The position numbers were made by a program, and so were the translations under genes. Shown piece by piece: positions 11,574 to 23,119 of a stretch of DNA of 64,000 nt. Every line of letters starts with the position of its first letter. Positions within the stretch are counted from its first letter, which is position 1. The notes beneath the pieces were generated by a model. The model did not search any database. It saw only the letters and a list, made by a program, of their open reading frames with translations, and had not been told where the DNA came from. This DNA is from Quercus robur (Eukaryota > Streptophyta > Magnoliopsida > Fagales > Fagaceae), in the NCBI RefSeq assembly GCF_932294415.1, contig NC_065544.1, positions 26,263,351-26,327,350 on the forward strand. Direction: 5' to 3'.

Positions 11574-11943
11574 TCACTCATGCGATGTAGTTCTGCAATG
11601 TCGGCATACACGAGCGAGTAGGAAAAACCTTAATTGGTTCTCCTTCCTCGTATATATACGACAATGACGCACCATGATGCAAGAGTGGCATCGTCATCTC
11701 GAGACATTTAACTTACTCTAAGTAACGATGAAGATACCGAAAGGTCATCTCTGATTCCAAGAAGATTAAACTAACTTTACTCTCTCACGGCCTTTTTTTC
11801 ACTTTTCAAATTAATATTCCTGCTAATACGTTGTAACGTTTTGTCTTTTTGTTCTTCCAATCTTCTCACCATTTCAATCATCTTTTGCTTCGAGTTGGAG
11901 ATTCAAGAAAAAGACCACACCAGAGAGTTGAGTTTAATTAGAG

Positions 11944-12263
11944 ATGGGTTTCGTGGGCTATTTCTTATTTGCATTGAAATGCTTTGACCTATTTGCATGG
12001 TATATCTCTGTTTTTCTTTTCTTTTTTTTTCTTTTTCAAACTGAAATGGGTTTCATGAGTCATGTCTTATTTCTCTCAGAACTTTCAGAATTGTTGTTTT
12101 CATTTTATGATGAGGGTGTTGTTTATTACACGCATCCTATTATACACATTCTTACACGCACATTAATACATTATAGGTGATTTTCTCTGTTTAATTTCAC
12201 GCATTTATCCCTTTTTTTCTTGTCACGTACTTGCAGGCCTTTCTTCTCTTTGGGGTATCCTCT

Positions 12264-12301
<38 letters not shown>

Positions 12302-14806
12302 GACTAGTGTTGTTTATTTCCCTCCTTTCATTATATATATGGAGGTGGTGATGATGATAATGATGATTGTTTTCTTGATAGATGCGCTTCCATTTGTGCT
12401 ATGGAGAGTAATTCGAATTCTGACACTCGGAAGTTGGTGGCTTATTGGGTTCTCTATTCGTTGATTTCACTCTTTGAGCATGCTTTCATGAAGCTTCTTG
12501 AATGGTAATTTTCTTACAGTCCATCTGATATTTCTTTTTGGTTGCCTTATTGCCTTGCTCCTACTAAGTATTATCTCTGTTTATTGTATATCTAAAGTTT
12601 TTAAATTTTGTGGGAACCATAGATTGATCGTTGATGAGAGAAAGGTTTCAGACAAATTCACTCTCGTGCATTTTCTGCCAAGTTGTTTTATAACTTTGAT
12701 TACTGAAGAGATTTCCCAAATCAGCTATGCTTTTCAGTCTATGGAAATGTATCGAATGGTATAGTAAATTGAAATGTTAATATGGGTAAAGCATTATAAT
12801 TGTTCTGGATTTTCATAATCAACAATTGATCACTTTCAGAATCTTCATAGTTCAGTCATTTCTAGTTACCAAAATGTGACCGTAGGTTATCTTCTCTCTT
12901 TTCCTCTACTTCTTGGTCATGGGTAGTTTTATGAAGAATTGGAGAATTATGTTATGTTACATAATTTTCAGTGTGCTTCATCTTCCAGAGCTAGTTGATT
13001 ATCTTATCTTTTACATTATTTACATAGTTTTTTAAATTTTTGGTGCACTGTGTGTCCATATCAGGCTACCATTCTGGCCTACCATGAAGCTAATAATCAT
13101 GTACCGGTTGATGATTCCTCACTTCAGCGGTGCTCTCTATTTCTATGAACTCCTTGTCCAACCCTGTCTCTCCTTGGAACCACAATTTGTCATCAACTTG
13201 TTCAATGAGTGGAAGGAGCCTTATCTAAAGAGAGATGACTTTCCTGCTGAGGCAGAGAGATACCAGAAACAGAATGAATCTGAAGCTTCAAAGGAATTTC
13301 TTTCTAGTGAGGTATGTTAGTGGTAGTAATTCCTGAGATTGGCTAGTTTATTTTATTACATGGTCAATTTCAATGAAAATTGGCCCTGTGCTTGTGGTAT
13401 ACATATACATGCTGATGCGGATAAGATTTGTATACTTGTAAACTATAGTGTTTAGGTTAGATGAATGCAAGGCAAACCCAAAACGGAGGTTAGGAAGATT
13501 GTATGAACAGATATTTCTGTACTTAAAGCTTTGAGCGTGTTATAGCATCAGTAGTATCTTATACTCAAGTTCATTTTTAAGTTAAAATTTCTTTGAAATT
13601 TGATTAAGAAATGAGAATATTCTGAAGGCAGGGGAAAAAAACCATTATTACTTGTGTGTCTTCATTATAACAAACGATTTAAATTCATAAACTTCCTGAT
13701 GAGCTTATCTTCTCATTTATCTTAATTCAGTCAAAGTTCATTGAGCATAATATTGAGCCAGAAGAAATCAAAGCTGTTGAAGTAACCGAGAAAAATGAAG
13801 TCACTGCAATTGAGAGGGTAAGTTCACCCATTCTGTTTACTTGGAAGGTCAGTGTAAAATATGTGGACATTCGAATTCTTTATTAAAAGGGGTGAAAAAT
13901 ATTATGAACTAGGAATATGCATAGAAACATTCACTCAAAAAAAGAAGAATGAATATGCATAGAAACCATGTTTTATGATGCTTGAAACTATGTCAAAACA
14001 TGATTTGGACATGATTAGTTAATGATTTTTGGAGTTGTGAATGAGCTCATAAGCATGCTCCACTGTATACTAAATTGTTGGAATCATAATCATATATATA
14101 TATATTGAAATTAAAGAAATAGAAGTATTGGTAATGTTGGGCGTACGTTTTCCTGCAATTAGATAACTATTTTCTATTCACATTTAAATTATTAAGGCAT
14201 GTCTTTTCCAAGGTAAGTATATTTATCACAACTCTCAATCACTATTGTTAATTTCTGTTTAATTTGCTACACTTGTAGGATACTCCAATAGAGTCTACCC
14301 TTGTTCAGACTAAGAAAAGCACAGTGATGTTAACAGATATGAAAGAAAGGGATACAACAAAGAGTATTCCTGATTTCATGGAAGTCCAGAAAGAGTGGAC
14401 TTGTGCCATATGTCAGGTCACGACCAAAAGTGAGACAACTTTAAATTCCCACCTTCAAGGAAAGAGACACAAGGCCACTTGTGAGGAGCTGAAATTAATT
14501 ACCAGAGCCAAAAACAAAGGTTTCCCTACTTCAACACCAAAGAAGCACGAACATCTTAAACAGACAAAAAAGAAATGTGCATCCAGCAATGGATTGAAAG
14601 AGGAAGGTAATATTAAACAAAGGGATGTTCATGGCCTGCAAAAAAATTCAAAGAAAGTTGTTCAAAACACTCATTCTCCGTTATGGTGTTACATATGCAA
14701 TCTAAGGTGCGGTTCTAAAGTTGACTTGGAATCTCACCGTAAGGGAAAGAAGCACTTGGCCCGGATTCAAGAATTGGCAGGTCTTGTAGGAGGTCAGCGT
14801 GCCTAA
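11944..14806 (+). CDS. HVA22-domain protein with two C2H2 zinc fingers, copy B (looks whole)
   Basis: Exons: 11944-11999, 12237-12263, 12382-12504, 13065-13311, 13731-13817 and 14279-14806, all with GT-AG ends and summing to 1068 nt (355 residues, stop TAA). Residues 1 to about 115 are the HVA22/TB2-DP1 domain with membrane hairpins (FFSLGYPL, SLISLFEHAF, PFWPTMKLII). A short acidic linker (EVTEKNE) follows, then two C-x2-C-x12-H-x5-H fingers, CAIC...HLQGKRH and CYIC...HRKGKKH. Such spacing with a GK(K/R)H end is typical of dsRNA-binding or U1-type fingers. The domain usually bends ER tubules, so a membrane-tethered nucleic-acid binder is a plausible inference. A hAT MITE sits just after the stop in the 3' UTR. 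No break is seen. Confidence 0.8.
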
Positions 14807-14861
14807 ATTGCTATGGCAATTTAGATCAACAAATCTCAAATCTTTAGTATGTAGTTTGGTG

Positions 14862-15632
14862 CAGGGCTGGCTCAACAAAATTTGGGGCCTAAGACAAAAA
14901 TTTTATATGGAGACTTTTTATATGTAAACATTTATTAAATAAAATTATATAATACTAATTAAATTAAGATTAATTTGATGTAAATACAGAAATTGATGAA
15001 TAATATTAGCTAAACTAAGGTTAATTTCATATAGAAGATTGAATATTATAGTTGAATCAAAAGGAATTTACTTTAACTTGGATATGATTATGCATAGTTA
15101 AGTACAGTTGTAATCAAAATTTTAATTTTATCTATTCTTTTTAAGAGAAAGAGATAGATAGATATTATTTGGTGTGTGGCTTAGTAAGAGATTAGTCATC
15201 ATTGATGATTTATCACATTTGTAGTATTTTATTTGAAACATCTTAGGATTTCAATTGAGTTAAATTTTTATTAGTCTCCTATTTTAAAAGCCTTGTTAGA
15301 AATGAAAAAGAAAAATCCTAAAAATATTACAAAATGTTCACAATAAATGTGATTATGACTGTAATTGATGAATTTTAACAACTTAATTTATTTGTGTTTG
15401 AATTACTTTTTTATGTGATTGGTGATATGTCAGTTAAATCTATAGTAAAATTTGTAGTATCTTTAGCATCACTCTTAAAAAAAAGTACCAATTATTTAAA
15501 AAATGTAATATTTTTATAAAACTTTGGGTTTTTTACTAAGGAAGATGGGGCATTTTTTTAGTAGGGAAAATTTTTATTTATTGTGGGACCTTAGACCTAG
15601 GCCTAAGTTGCCTAAGCCTTGAGCCGGCACTG
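14862..15632. mobile_element. hAT-type non-autonomous element (771 bp) with 8-bp TSD
   Basis: Terminal inverted repeats CAGGGCTGGCTCAA and, on the minus strand, CAGTGCCGGCTCAA. The perfect 8-bp target duplication GTTTGGTG lies at 14854-14861 and 15633-15640. The matching UTR of copy A reads through this point without the insert. The inside is AT-rich and non-coding. Confidence 0.9.
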
Positions 15633-15640
15633 GTTTGGTG

Positions 15641-16096
15641 TCTAAGATTGATGACAACTTTCTTTTTGAGTTGGGATTAGGTTTTTTTCTTTCAGCCTTT
15701 TAACTTGTTTGCTTATGTGTTGCTTTTTAATTCCTCACATCCTCTAGGTATAATTGTACTTTTGTCAACTTTTAACAGCGAACTAATCCAAAGCACACTA
15801 GTAGTTCTGGATGACAGTCACATCCTGGAGTATAGTTTTTGAGTTTCCTAGTCATGTAAGCTAACTAAATGTACACGGTTAGAATCAAATTTATAAGCAT
15901 GTATGTGATAGATGTAGAATATTACCATATTTTGACCAATATTCTCTTTTTTTTGGAGAAAAATTTTGACCAATATTTTCTAGTTAGTAGTTACTGAGAT
16001 TTCAATCTATTTTTAACACGTGGGATTTAACTTCAATTAATTCTTGTTCATATAAAATATTAGCTTGACATTTATCATGACAAAGGGACTTGATTC
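15641..16096 (+). repeat. Duplicated 3' flank of copy B, also found at 56155-56340
   Basis: From ACCATATTTTGACCAA at about 15925, the sequence matches 56161 onward after decayed copy E. The homology resumes after the two PIF-type inserts and ends at about 18665 (56620 in the other copy; TAAGTTGCAAGTTATGGC at 18611 and 56555). No gene is seen. Confidence 0.7.
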
Positions 16097-16708
16097 TAAG
16101 GCTGTGTTTGGTTCGATATAAATCGAATTTCGAGTATAAAATGAATGTAGGGAAAAATGAATTCCCGTAAAGAAATTAAATCCGGGCATTTGGGTGTGCA
16201 ATGGAAAATAATCCTGAAAACAATTTTCAGTGTTTGGTAACATTTTGAAAATGCTATTTTTCTACAAATTTTTCACATTTTCCCAGTCATTTTCTCAGTT
16301 TCCAAACAAATTTTATATCAGAAAATCCACCACCACCCACAGAAAATCCACCACTATCCACACAAAACCCACCACCACACAATACAAAAACCACCAAAAC
16401 ACCACCACCCCACCACCACAACAACAACAACAAAATTAGAGATCAAAGAGAGAAAGCAGATCAGCGAGTGGCGGACGACGAGATCAAGACAAGGCAATCT
16501 GATCCAGAGGGCGGCGACGATGAGATCCAGAGGAGATGATATGACCCAGAGGAGGACGAGATGATCTAGAGGGCGGCGGCGACGATCAGACCCAGTTCAA
16601 AAATCAAAACAAAAATCAAAGGCGCGATCTTGACGGGACGATCTCAGCGGCGATGATTTGACCCAGAGGAGGACGGCGCGATCTCAGTGGGAAAATCTTG
16701 GCGGCGCG

Positions 16709-16975
16709 ATCTTGATGGTACGATCTCGAAGGCGAGATCTTGACGATGCGATCTCGAAGGCGTGATCTTGCCGGTGCGATCTCGCCGGCACATCTGGGGT
16801 TGTTGTGCGATCTCTAGCTCACTCTCTCTACTCTCTCATGCAATCTTGATGGTACGATCTCGAAGGCGAGATCTTGACGATGCGATCTCGAAGGCGTGAT
16901 CTTGCCGGTGCGATCTCGCCGGCACATCTGGGGTTGTTGCGCGATCTCTAGCTCACTCTCTCTACTCTCTCATCT
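16709..16975 (+). repeat. 134-bp tandem duplication, two near-identical units
   Basis: Units 16709-16842 and about 16843-16975 both start ATCTTGATGGTACGATCTCG. They differ at only about one site before their ends, so the duplication is recent. It lies within the PIF-type element. Confidence 0.9.
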
Positions 16976-16976
16976 T

Positions 16977-17023
<47 letters not shown>
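16976..17023. repeat. CT microsatellite
   Basis: An almost pure run of about 23 TC units inside the PIF-type element. It explains the RERERE reading frame on the minus strand, which is not a gene. Confidence 0.95.
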
Positions 17024-17027
<4 letters not shown>

Positions 17028-17462
17028 GCGTCTGAGTCCAAAAATGGTTTGAAGTAAAAATAGAAATGTAAAACAATTTCCGGGTCAAAGCCATAATATT
17101 TACGGTCAAATGAAATTGTTTTTCCAGAAAATTCTATTTTCCATGCGCAACCAAACACACAGTGAGGTGTAAAATGATTTCCTGAAATGGTTTTACGCCA
17201 AAACAAACACAACCTAAGTGTCAAAAGGTGTTCTATATCTAAGTACTGCATCTGTATATACCAAAGGTTGTAGTTGATTTTTATTGATTCCTTTTTCAAA
17301 ACCTAGATTTAAATTTTTATTTCCATAGTATGGAATATTTGATAATAAATTTTTTGGGAGGGTAAGGAAGGGACACAAGTGCAATTTCACCAATTTGATG
17401 TACAAATTTTGTCAAGTTATATTTGATTAATCGCATGGGACATTCCGGTGTCAATATCATTA

Positions 17463-18591
17463 GAGCATTCCCATCAAGGGAGTCAAAATTTTTGGCATAT
17501 ACCATCTCAAAACACTACCTTTTAGCTTTTAACACCTCACTTTATAATACATCATACATCAAAGATTCTATTTTTTTTACCACTTCATTTAAATATATAT
17601 ATATATATATATATTTTTTTTTTTTATTCTCTGTATGTTTCTTTCTCTCTTCTTTCTCTCTCTTCTTATCTGTGTCTCTCCCTTTCTCGGAAAACCCAAC
17701 ACTTTCTTTGCAAACCCACACCCACGGCTAGCTGCTGCCGGCCACCACAATCGAAAACAAAAATAAATAAAACCACCTGTCAGCGCCACCATAGCTACAA
17801 CAATTTTCATTGTCACCACCACCCACAACCATGACGACCAACCACCAAAATCATAACCAAATCACAAATCCAAACCCACATCCTCATCACCATTCACCAT
17901 CAACAACTGGAAAAAGAAAAGAAAAAACAACCCTCCAAAATCACAACCTGATCACCACCAACAATCGGAAAAGGAAAAAGAAAAACAACCATCGAGAGAG
18001 AGCAAAAGCACATCAACTCAATGACCCACGCCAATCAGAGACCCACGCTGATCAAAGACCCACGTGATCAACTCGATGACCCACGCCGTTCTTTTCACCA
18101 ATGACCCATGTCGATCTCCCCTCAATGCCGATGCCCTCACCGGTCAAAGACCCATGAATCTAGACCCACAAACCTAGAGCCACAAAATCAAATCACCCCG
18201 TCGTCAAGCTTTACCTCCATATCAGCGGCAACACTTTGAAGGCAAAGTGGATTTCGTGTCTAGTGGCATTTGGGTTTTGAAGTTCCTGACCGATGAACCT
18301 TGGAGGGGAGGAGCTCAAACCGTGAAATAGAGAGAAACAAAAGTTACGAGAAAGAGAGAAGAGGAAAGTGAGAGAGGAGAGAGAAGAAAGAAGAGAAAAA
18401 GTGACCGTTGGGAATAAAAAAAAAATATTTGGTTTAAGATTTATGCTACAGTGAGCTGTTATTAATAACAGCTCACTGTAGCTGTGTGTTAAAATTTTTG
18501 GCATTTGAAATCTTTGATGTAGTGGGTATTTTTGTGTTTTGGTGGTAAAATTTAACTTTTAGCATTTTTAGCATCCTTAATGGAAATGCTC
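17463..18591. mobile_element. PIF/Harbinger-type non-autonomous element (1129 bp)
   Basis: Ends GAGCATTCCCATCAAGG and, on the minus strand, GAGCATTTCCATTAAGG. The 3-bp duplication TTA lies at 17460-17462 and 18592-18594. The related flank at 56520-56545 is uninterrupted, showing the empty site. The inside has a TA run, CT-rich and AACC-rich low-complexity stretches and no transposase. Confidence 0.8.
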
Positions 18592-18594
18592 TTA

Positions 18595-19150
18595 TAAAAT
18601 TGTAACTATGCTAAGTTGCAAGTTATGGCTTGTGCGCAAAAATTATTATATTAAAGTTTTTGCTAGAGCATTGCTGAAATTAAATATGTAGTCCTAGTTT
18701 GATCGTAAGGATAAACTAACATAATAGTGGACAAATTAATCTCAAATATATAATGTTGATTATTAAATTTATTTAGTTTTGGGTTTAGGCTACAGACTTT
18801 CATATTATAGGCAATTTCTACACTTTGCATATTACCTTTGAATTAGATTTTTTTTTTTTTTTTTTTTTTGATAATTTAACCATTGGGAGACAAAAGATTT
18901 AAATGATGTATATCTCTTTTGAAAATACCAAAAAGTGTTGATTGAGTTACAACAAGGCTCTTGGCAACTCTAAATCAAAATGGTGATTGTATAGTTTTGT
19001 AAATACATTTAGTTTGGGATGGATAATTAAAATTAAAATTAAAATTATTTATAAGATAGAGTCAATTTTTGTATGTTGATAGACAATCCCTATTTCAAAA
19101 TTTGATTTGTCAATTAAGGGGAAGTTTTGACAGCTTTATCAGAAAAAATT
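18595..19150. other. Intergenic, flank of copy B
   Basis: The first 70 bp is the duplicated flank shared with 56545-56620. The rest is AT-rich with a run of about 20 T at 18849. No gene is seen. Confidence 0.5.
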
Positions 19151-19169
19151 ACATTGCCATCCTTTGTGG

Positions 19170-19495
19170 TGATTTTGGAGATTTTAACTTCTAGACGAGC
19201 TGTTAAGTTTGCTAGCATCCACCACTTTATTTTCGAAGGTGACTCAAAGTTTGCCATCTATGCACTTCCTCATAGAGATATGCACAACTCTTAATTTGGT
19301 CACTTCATCAATGACACTTTTACTTTTGCTAGCTCTCTTTAAAGCTACTTTTTCTCAATTCACAAATATACGCAAAGTAACGCAATAGCACATGCATTAG
19401 TTAGGAGAACAAGGTCTCATTTTCCTTTATTAGTTTGAATGGAGTTTCTTCCTCCTAACATCAACAATATTTTTGTATTTGATTTATCTGAGGTT
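19170..19495 (+). pseudogene. RNase H-like fragment (non-LTR element or host RNase H family)
   Basis: One frame reads RRAVKFASIHHFIFEGDSK, then FGHFINDT and NAIAHALVRRTRSHF, matching the C-terminal RNase H (RVT_3) domain common at the end of plant L1-type LINEs and in related plant proteins: the FEGDS strand and the NAIAHALA-type helix. At least three in-frame stops break it (TAA after HNS, TAA after SSL, TGA before MEF). No reverse transcriptase is seen nearby, so it is an isolated relic. Confidence 0.55.
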
Positions 19496-19522
19496 CAAAA
19501 AGATGAGAAAAAACCATCAAGC

Positions 19523-19815
19523 ATTTTTCACCAAATTAAAGCCTAGAATCCAATTGACGAGGGAACCACCCCATCCAAAGGGCAAAAGATAAATATGGCC
19601 TTAGAAGAATTATCATGTATTCAAAATAGTTTAAAATTCAAACGAATGACTGATAAACTATCGAGTGTTTCTCACCAAATTAAAGCCTAGAATCCAATTG
19701 ACAAGGGAAACGCCCCATCTAATGGGAAACGCCCCATCCAAAGGGCAAAAGATAAATATGGCCTGAGAAGAATTATCATGTATTCAAAATAGTCTAAAGT
19801 TCAAACGGATGACAG
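19523..19815 (+). repeat. Imperfect tandem repeat, ~144-bp period, two units
   Basis: CACCAAATTAAAGCCTAGAA begins near 19529 and again near 19673, and both units continue through the AAAGGGCAAAAGATAAATAT block. The second unit has an extra internal copy of GGGAAACGCCCCATC. No coding frame is seen. Confidence 0.75.
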
Positions 19816-20062
19816 GTAAAACATGGATGACCTTGCAAAAGCTACTAGGAAGTTAAATATATTACATTCAAAAAAAGGGGCTCTCTTATTATTATGCTTT
19901 TAGAGTTTTTGGAGATCTTATGAGGTACTAACTAAATCATGGCTAATAGGCCGACCCTACACTGACACTTCTGAGAGTGTATTCATCCTTACAGGTATTC
20001 TAAAGCTCTCCGTTTGGACCGTTGGCTCACTAACAATTTTGTGTGCATCATCAAAACTCAAT

Positions 20063-21254
20063 TTCAAAGTCATGCTGAGTTCAGTTACTGGAGCTGACTG
20101 AAATTGTAGGTCAGCAAATTTGGGTATATATGGTCATAGTAGGCATCTTTCATCACTTGGACAAGAAACCAAAAGACATATAAGTATTTGTTTCTACTTA
20201 TAGGATCTACTTTGTATGCCCAAATTGTTCAAAATTTAAAGATACACAATAGGATCACAAAGGGTATAGACAATAACAAAAAAAACCATATAGAAATTGG
20301 ATTTATGAAATGAATGTTTTCAAATAACTTACAATATTAGAACCAACAAAGGGTACTAGGGGCGGAGCTAGGGGAGGTCGAGGGGGGGCACTTGCCCCCC
20401 TTGGCCCCACCCAAAAAATATATTAATATTTACTTACTAGCTAGTCTAGATGCATTTTAGGTAAAAATATAAAATTGTTATTAATGATGAAAAGCTATCA
20501 AACCCTATACACAATATAAGCAGCTACTTTCATGGGAGGATTGAGAGCATAGCCTACTTATACATTTGTTAAAGATAAAAATAAGTTGGCATGTTAAGCT
20601 AAAATAAATAGACCTATAACATAGAGGTTAACAAAAATAATAGAAATTTTTTGTAAGTTGTACTTTCTGTCTATCTAACAACTAAAAGCCTTTCCATTTC
20701 ATAAGTAGAATTATAACATTTTTTATAATTACAATTTCAAAATGATTGTTTATGTAAATAAACCCCTAATAGATAAATATAATATAATGAATATGTTATT
20801 TTATTTTGAATTTTCTTGCATTCAAATATTGCTTAGCATACACATGAATGAATGGTTATTTTGCAAATTGATCTCAAATACTATATCAATATGTATATGT
20901 TCGCTTGCACGTGTGTAAATGTAATGTCAAACGTAATTTTTGCCCCGCCCCCGCCACCCCTCAAGTCCCCCCCCCCCCCCCTCAAGTTAGATCCTAGCTC
21001 CACCACCAAATGGTACAACTCTGATATCTTCATCATCACAAATAGTATTAACAATATCCCCGCCACAAAATGAAGGATACTAAGAAAACCAATTGTTTAG
21101 GAGATGCAATAATTAGTGACGTCAAATCATCAGACCATTGCAAGTTTGTCTTCAAAAAAATCATTTAACCAGATTAGTAAAGAAAAAAGATTCATCTGCA
21201 TGCTAAGTTGTATGTCATATATACACCCATCAAATAGTAAACTCATTAAAATTG
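20063..21254 (-). pseudogene. ALDH6B2 fragment (one exon plus introns), split by a hAT MITE
   Basis: Matches 62868-63430 of the ALDH6B2 gene at the right end of the window: TTCAGTTACTGGAGCTGACTG in the intron, the exon encoding [12 protein letters not shown] and VGSN-, and the following intron (TGCAAGTTTGTCTTC). The copy is in the same orientation as the gene. The exon is cut by the insert at 20357-21008, so this is a dead fragment of a segmental duplication. Only this exon and its introns are present. Confidence 0.85.
20357..21008. mobile_element. hAT-type non-autonomous element (652 bp) in an ALDH6B2 pseudo-exon
   Basis: Ends TAGGGGCGGAGCTAGG and, on the minus strand, TGGTGGTGGAGCTAGG. The flanking 8-mers AAGGGTAC (20349-20356) and AATGGTAC (21009-21016) differ at one base. 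The uninterrupted gene has AATGATAC there. A C-run (about 15) lies near 20967. The ends resemble those of 28428-28736 and of the transposase-bearing relic at 22032. Confidence 0.85.
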
Positions 21255-21659
21255 TTACAGTTTTAGGCCCTGGTTGTTACAAAATTAATCAACTTTTAAC
21301 TAAATATTTAATTAATTAATTATGCTCTTGATTAAATTGGTTAACATATCAAACAAGCACAAATCACATAGACAGCAAAATTGATAACCTAGAAAAACCA
21401 ATGGAACTATTGTTAATTTCATAGTAACAAACCTATAGAGGTTTTAACCTAAACAATTGTCAAGGCAACATATATCCATTAATAGAATTGAAATTTGTAC
21501 AATAGATTTAACCCTAAATCTACTAATTTCAGATATATTTTCTAGAAATTGAAAATCAATTGATACGACAGCATATTTGGCAGATGATACAGTGCAATTG
21601 GTGCTTTTTTTATTATGATGATTTAAACATTCACCTCGTTGGTTTATGTGGCAGATTTT
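21255..21659. other. Unassigned spacer
   Basis: AT-rich sequence between the ALDH6B2 fragment and the duplicated 5' flank of copy C. No gene, RNA or clear repeat is recognised. Confidence 0.4.
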
Positions 21660-23119
21660 CACATTTCAGATTATAAAGATAACAATTTTTGGGATTTTCA
21701 CTAATGTTGTGCGCATGAGAGAGGAGCTATATTTTTGTTGCCTAGTACTTGACACACATGAGGATTGGTATTTTTGTTTCCATTTATACTTTGAGATCTT
21801 TTAGAAATTGAATTGTTGAAGGTTAGTTTTGGATTTGTTTTATATAATTTTATTTAAGGATAAGTATTAGTATGTAAGAATGTCTCGCACACATGTAAAG
21901 TGAAGTGTGATGCCGTTGTCACATGCCTAGCCTATTTGTCGGGTTGGGGGAGTGATAGTATTAAATGATAATTTCTGTTAGGTCTTTGTCTCTATGTACG
22001 GGAAGGATTTCCATCTCCTTACTCTTATACATAAGGACGGAGCAATTCTTGGACCTTGGGGGGCAAGAGCCCCCCCAGATTTTCAAAAAAAAAAAAAAAA
22101 ATTCAGTATATATATAATATATTATTTTTAGCAATTTGTTTCAATAAAATTGCACTTTGCCCCCCTAACAATATTATTGATATTTTTAAATGCTATAAAA
22201 AAATATTAGCCCAACAACAAAGATTAAGCCCAAACAACACCCCAAAACAAACACAAGCCAAAAAAAAAAAAAAAAAAAATCAAAGCCGATTCTAATTAGA
22301 TATCTACCAAGCCTAGGAGTGAAACACCCAACTTACCTCACACATATAATAAAAGGGAAAAAAAGAAGGGGATTTCTAAGCCATTCAAAAAAAAAAAAAA
22401 AAAAATGGAAAACCTAACTTACGACTGAACACAAAGGAGAGGAATTCGGCAGCCAGCGGCAGAAGCAAAGGTATCCCTCTCAAGTCTCATCTCATATTAA
22501 ATCCTTGTTTGGGATGACTTACTTTTAATAATGTGTTGACACTTGACACTGTGACTTGTAAAGAAAACTTAAAAGAGAGCACAGAGCAACTAAGCAAGTG
22601 CAGGGATCGGAGAGTCAGCCAGTCAAGGAGACTGGGGCTTGGGAGCCTGGGATGGAGAGACTCAAAGACAGAATATACTAGAGAGAAAGAGTTAAAAGAG
22701 AGGTAAAAATCTAATCCAAGACCCATCTTTGTCTTTAGTGGTTTAGCCCATAATTTATATTCGTTTATAAATGAAAAAGTTGCATTTGACAAACACAACA
22801 CCACATGCAACAGTCAACTCCTATTGCCATTGATGTTTTGTAATTTTTTTTTTTTTTTGAAGTTTTGTCTTTAGCAATAGTGAATAGCATGTGATGTTTT
22901 GTGATTTTTTTTTGTAGTTTTGTCTTAGTGTTTTTGTCTATTAGTTAGTGTCTTTTAAAACATTAAAGTTGGATAAATAATTAAAGAGATTATTTATAAC
23001 TTTAAAATTTATTGGTTAGTTGTTGAATGTTTGTGTGCATAGTGTTTGTCTATTGTGTGTAATGATTGTAGATTATTGACCATATAATAACATAATAATT
23101 TCAAATTATATTTTATTTG

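Larger units (their letters stand above)
16100..17214. mobile_element. PIF/Harbinger-type non-autonomous element (1115 bp)
   Basis: Ends GGCTGTGTTTGGTTCG and, on the minus strand, GGTTGTGTTTGTTTTGG. The 3-bp duplication TAA lies at 16097-16099 and 17215-17217. The inside is far more GC-rich than its surroundings at 16440-16975, is full of CGATCT motifs, and has a 134-bp tandem duplication and a CT microsatellite. No transposase frame is seen. Confidence 0.8.

Noticed and set aside
16970-17299. A protein with an Arg-Glu tail
   Set aside because: Produced by the CT microsatellite read on the minus strand.
17810-18067. A His/Asn/Pro-rich small protein
   Set aside because: Low-complexity AACC-rich sequence inside a non-autonomous transposon, with no conserved neighbour.
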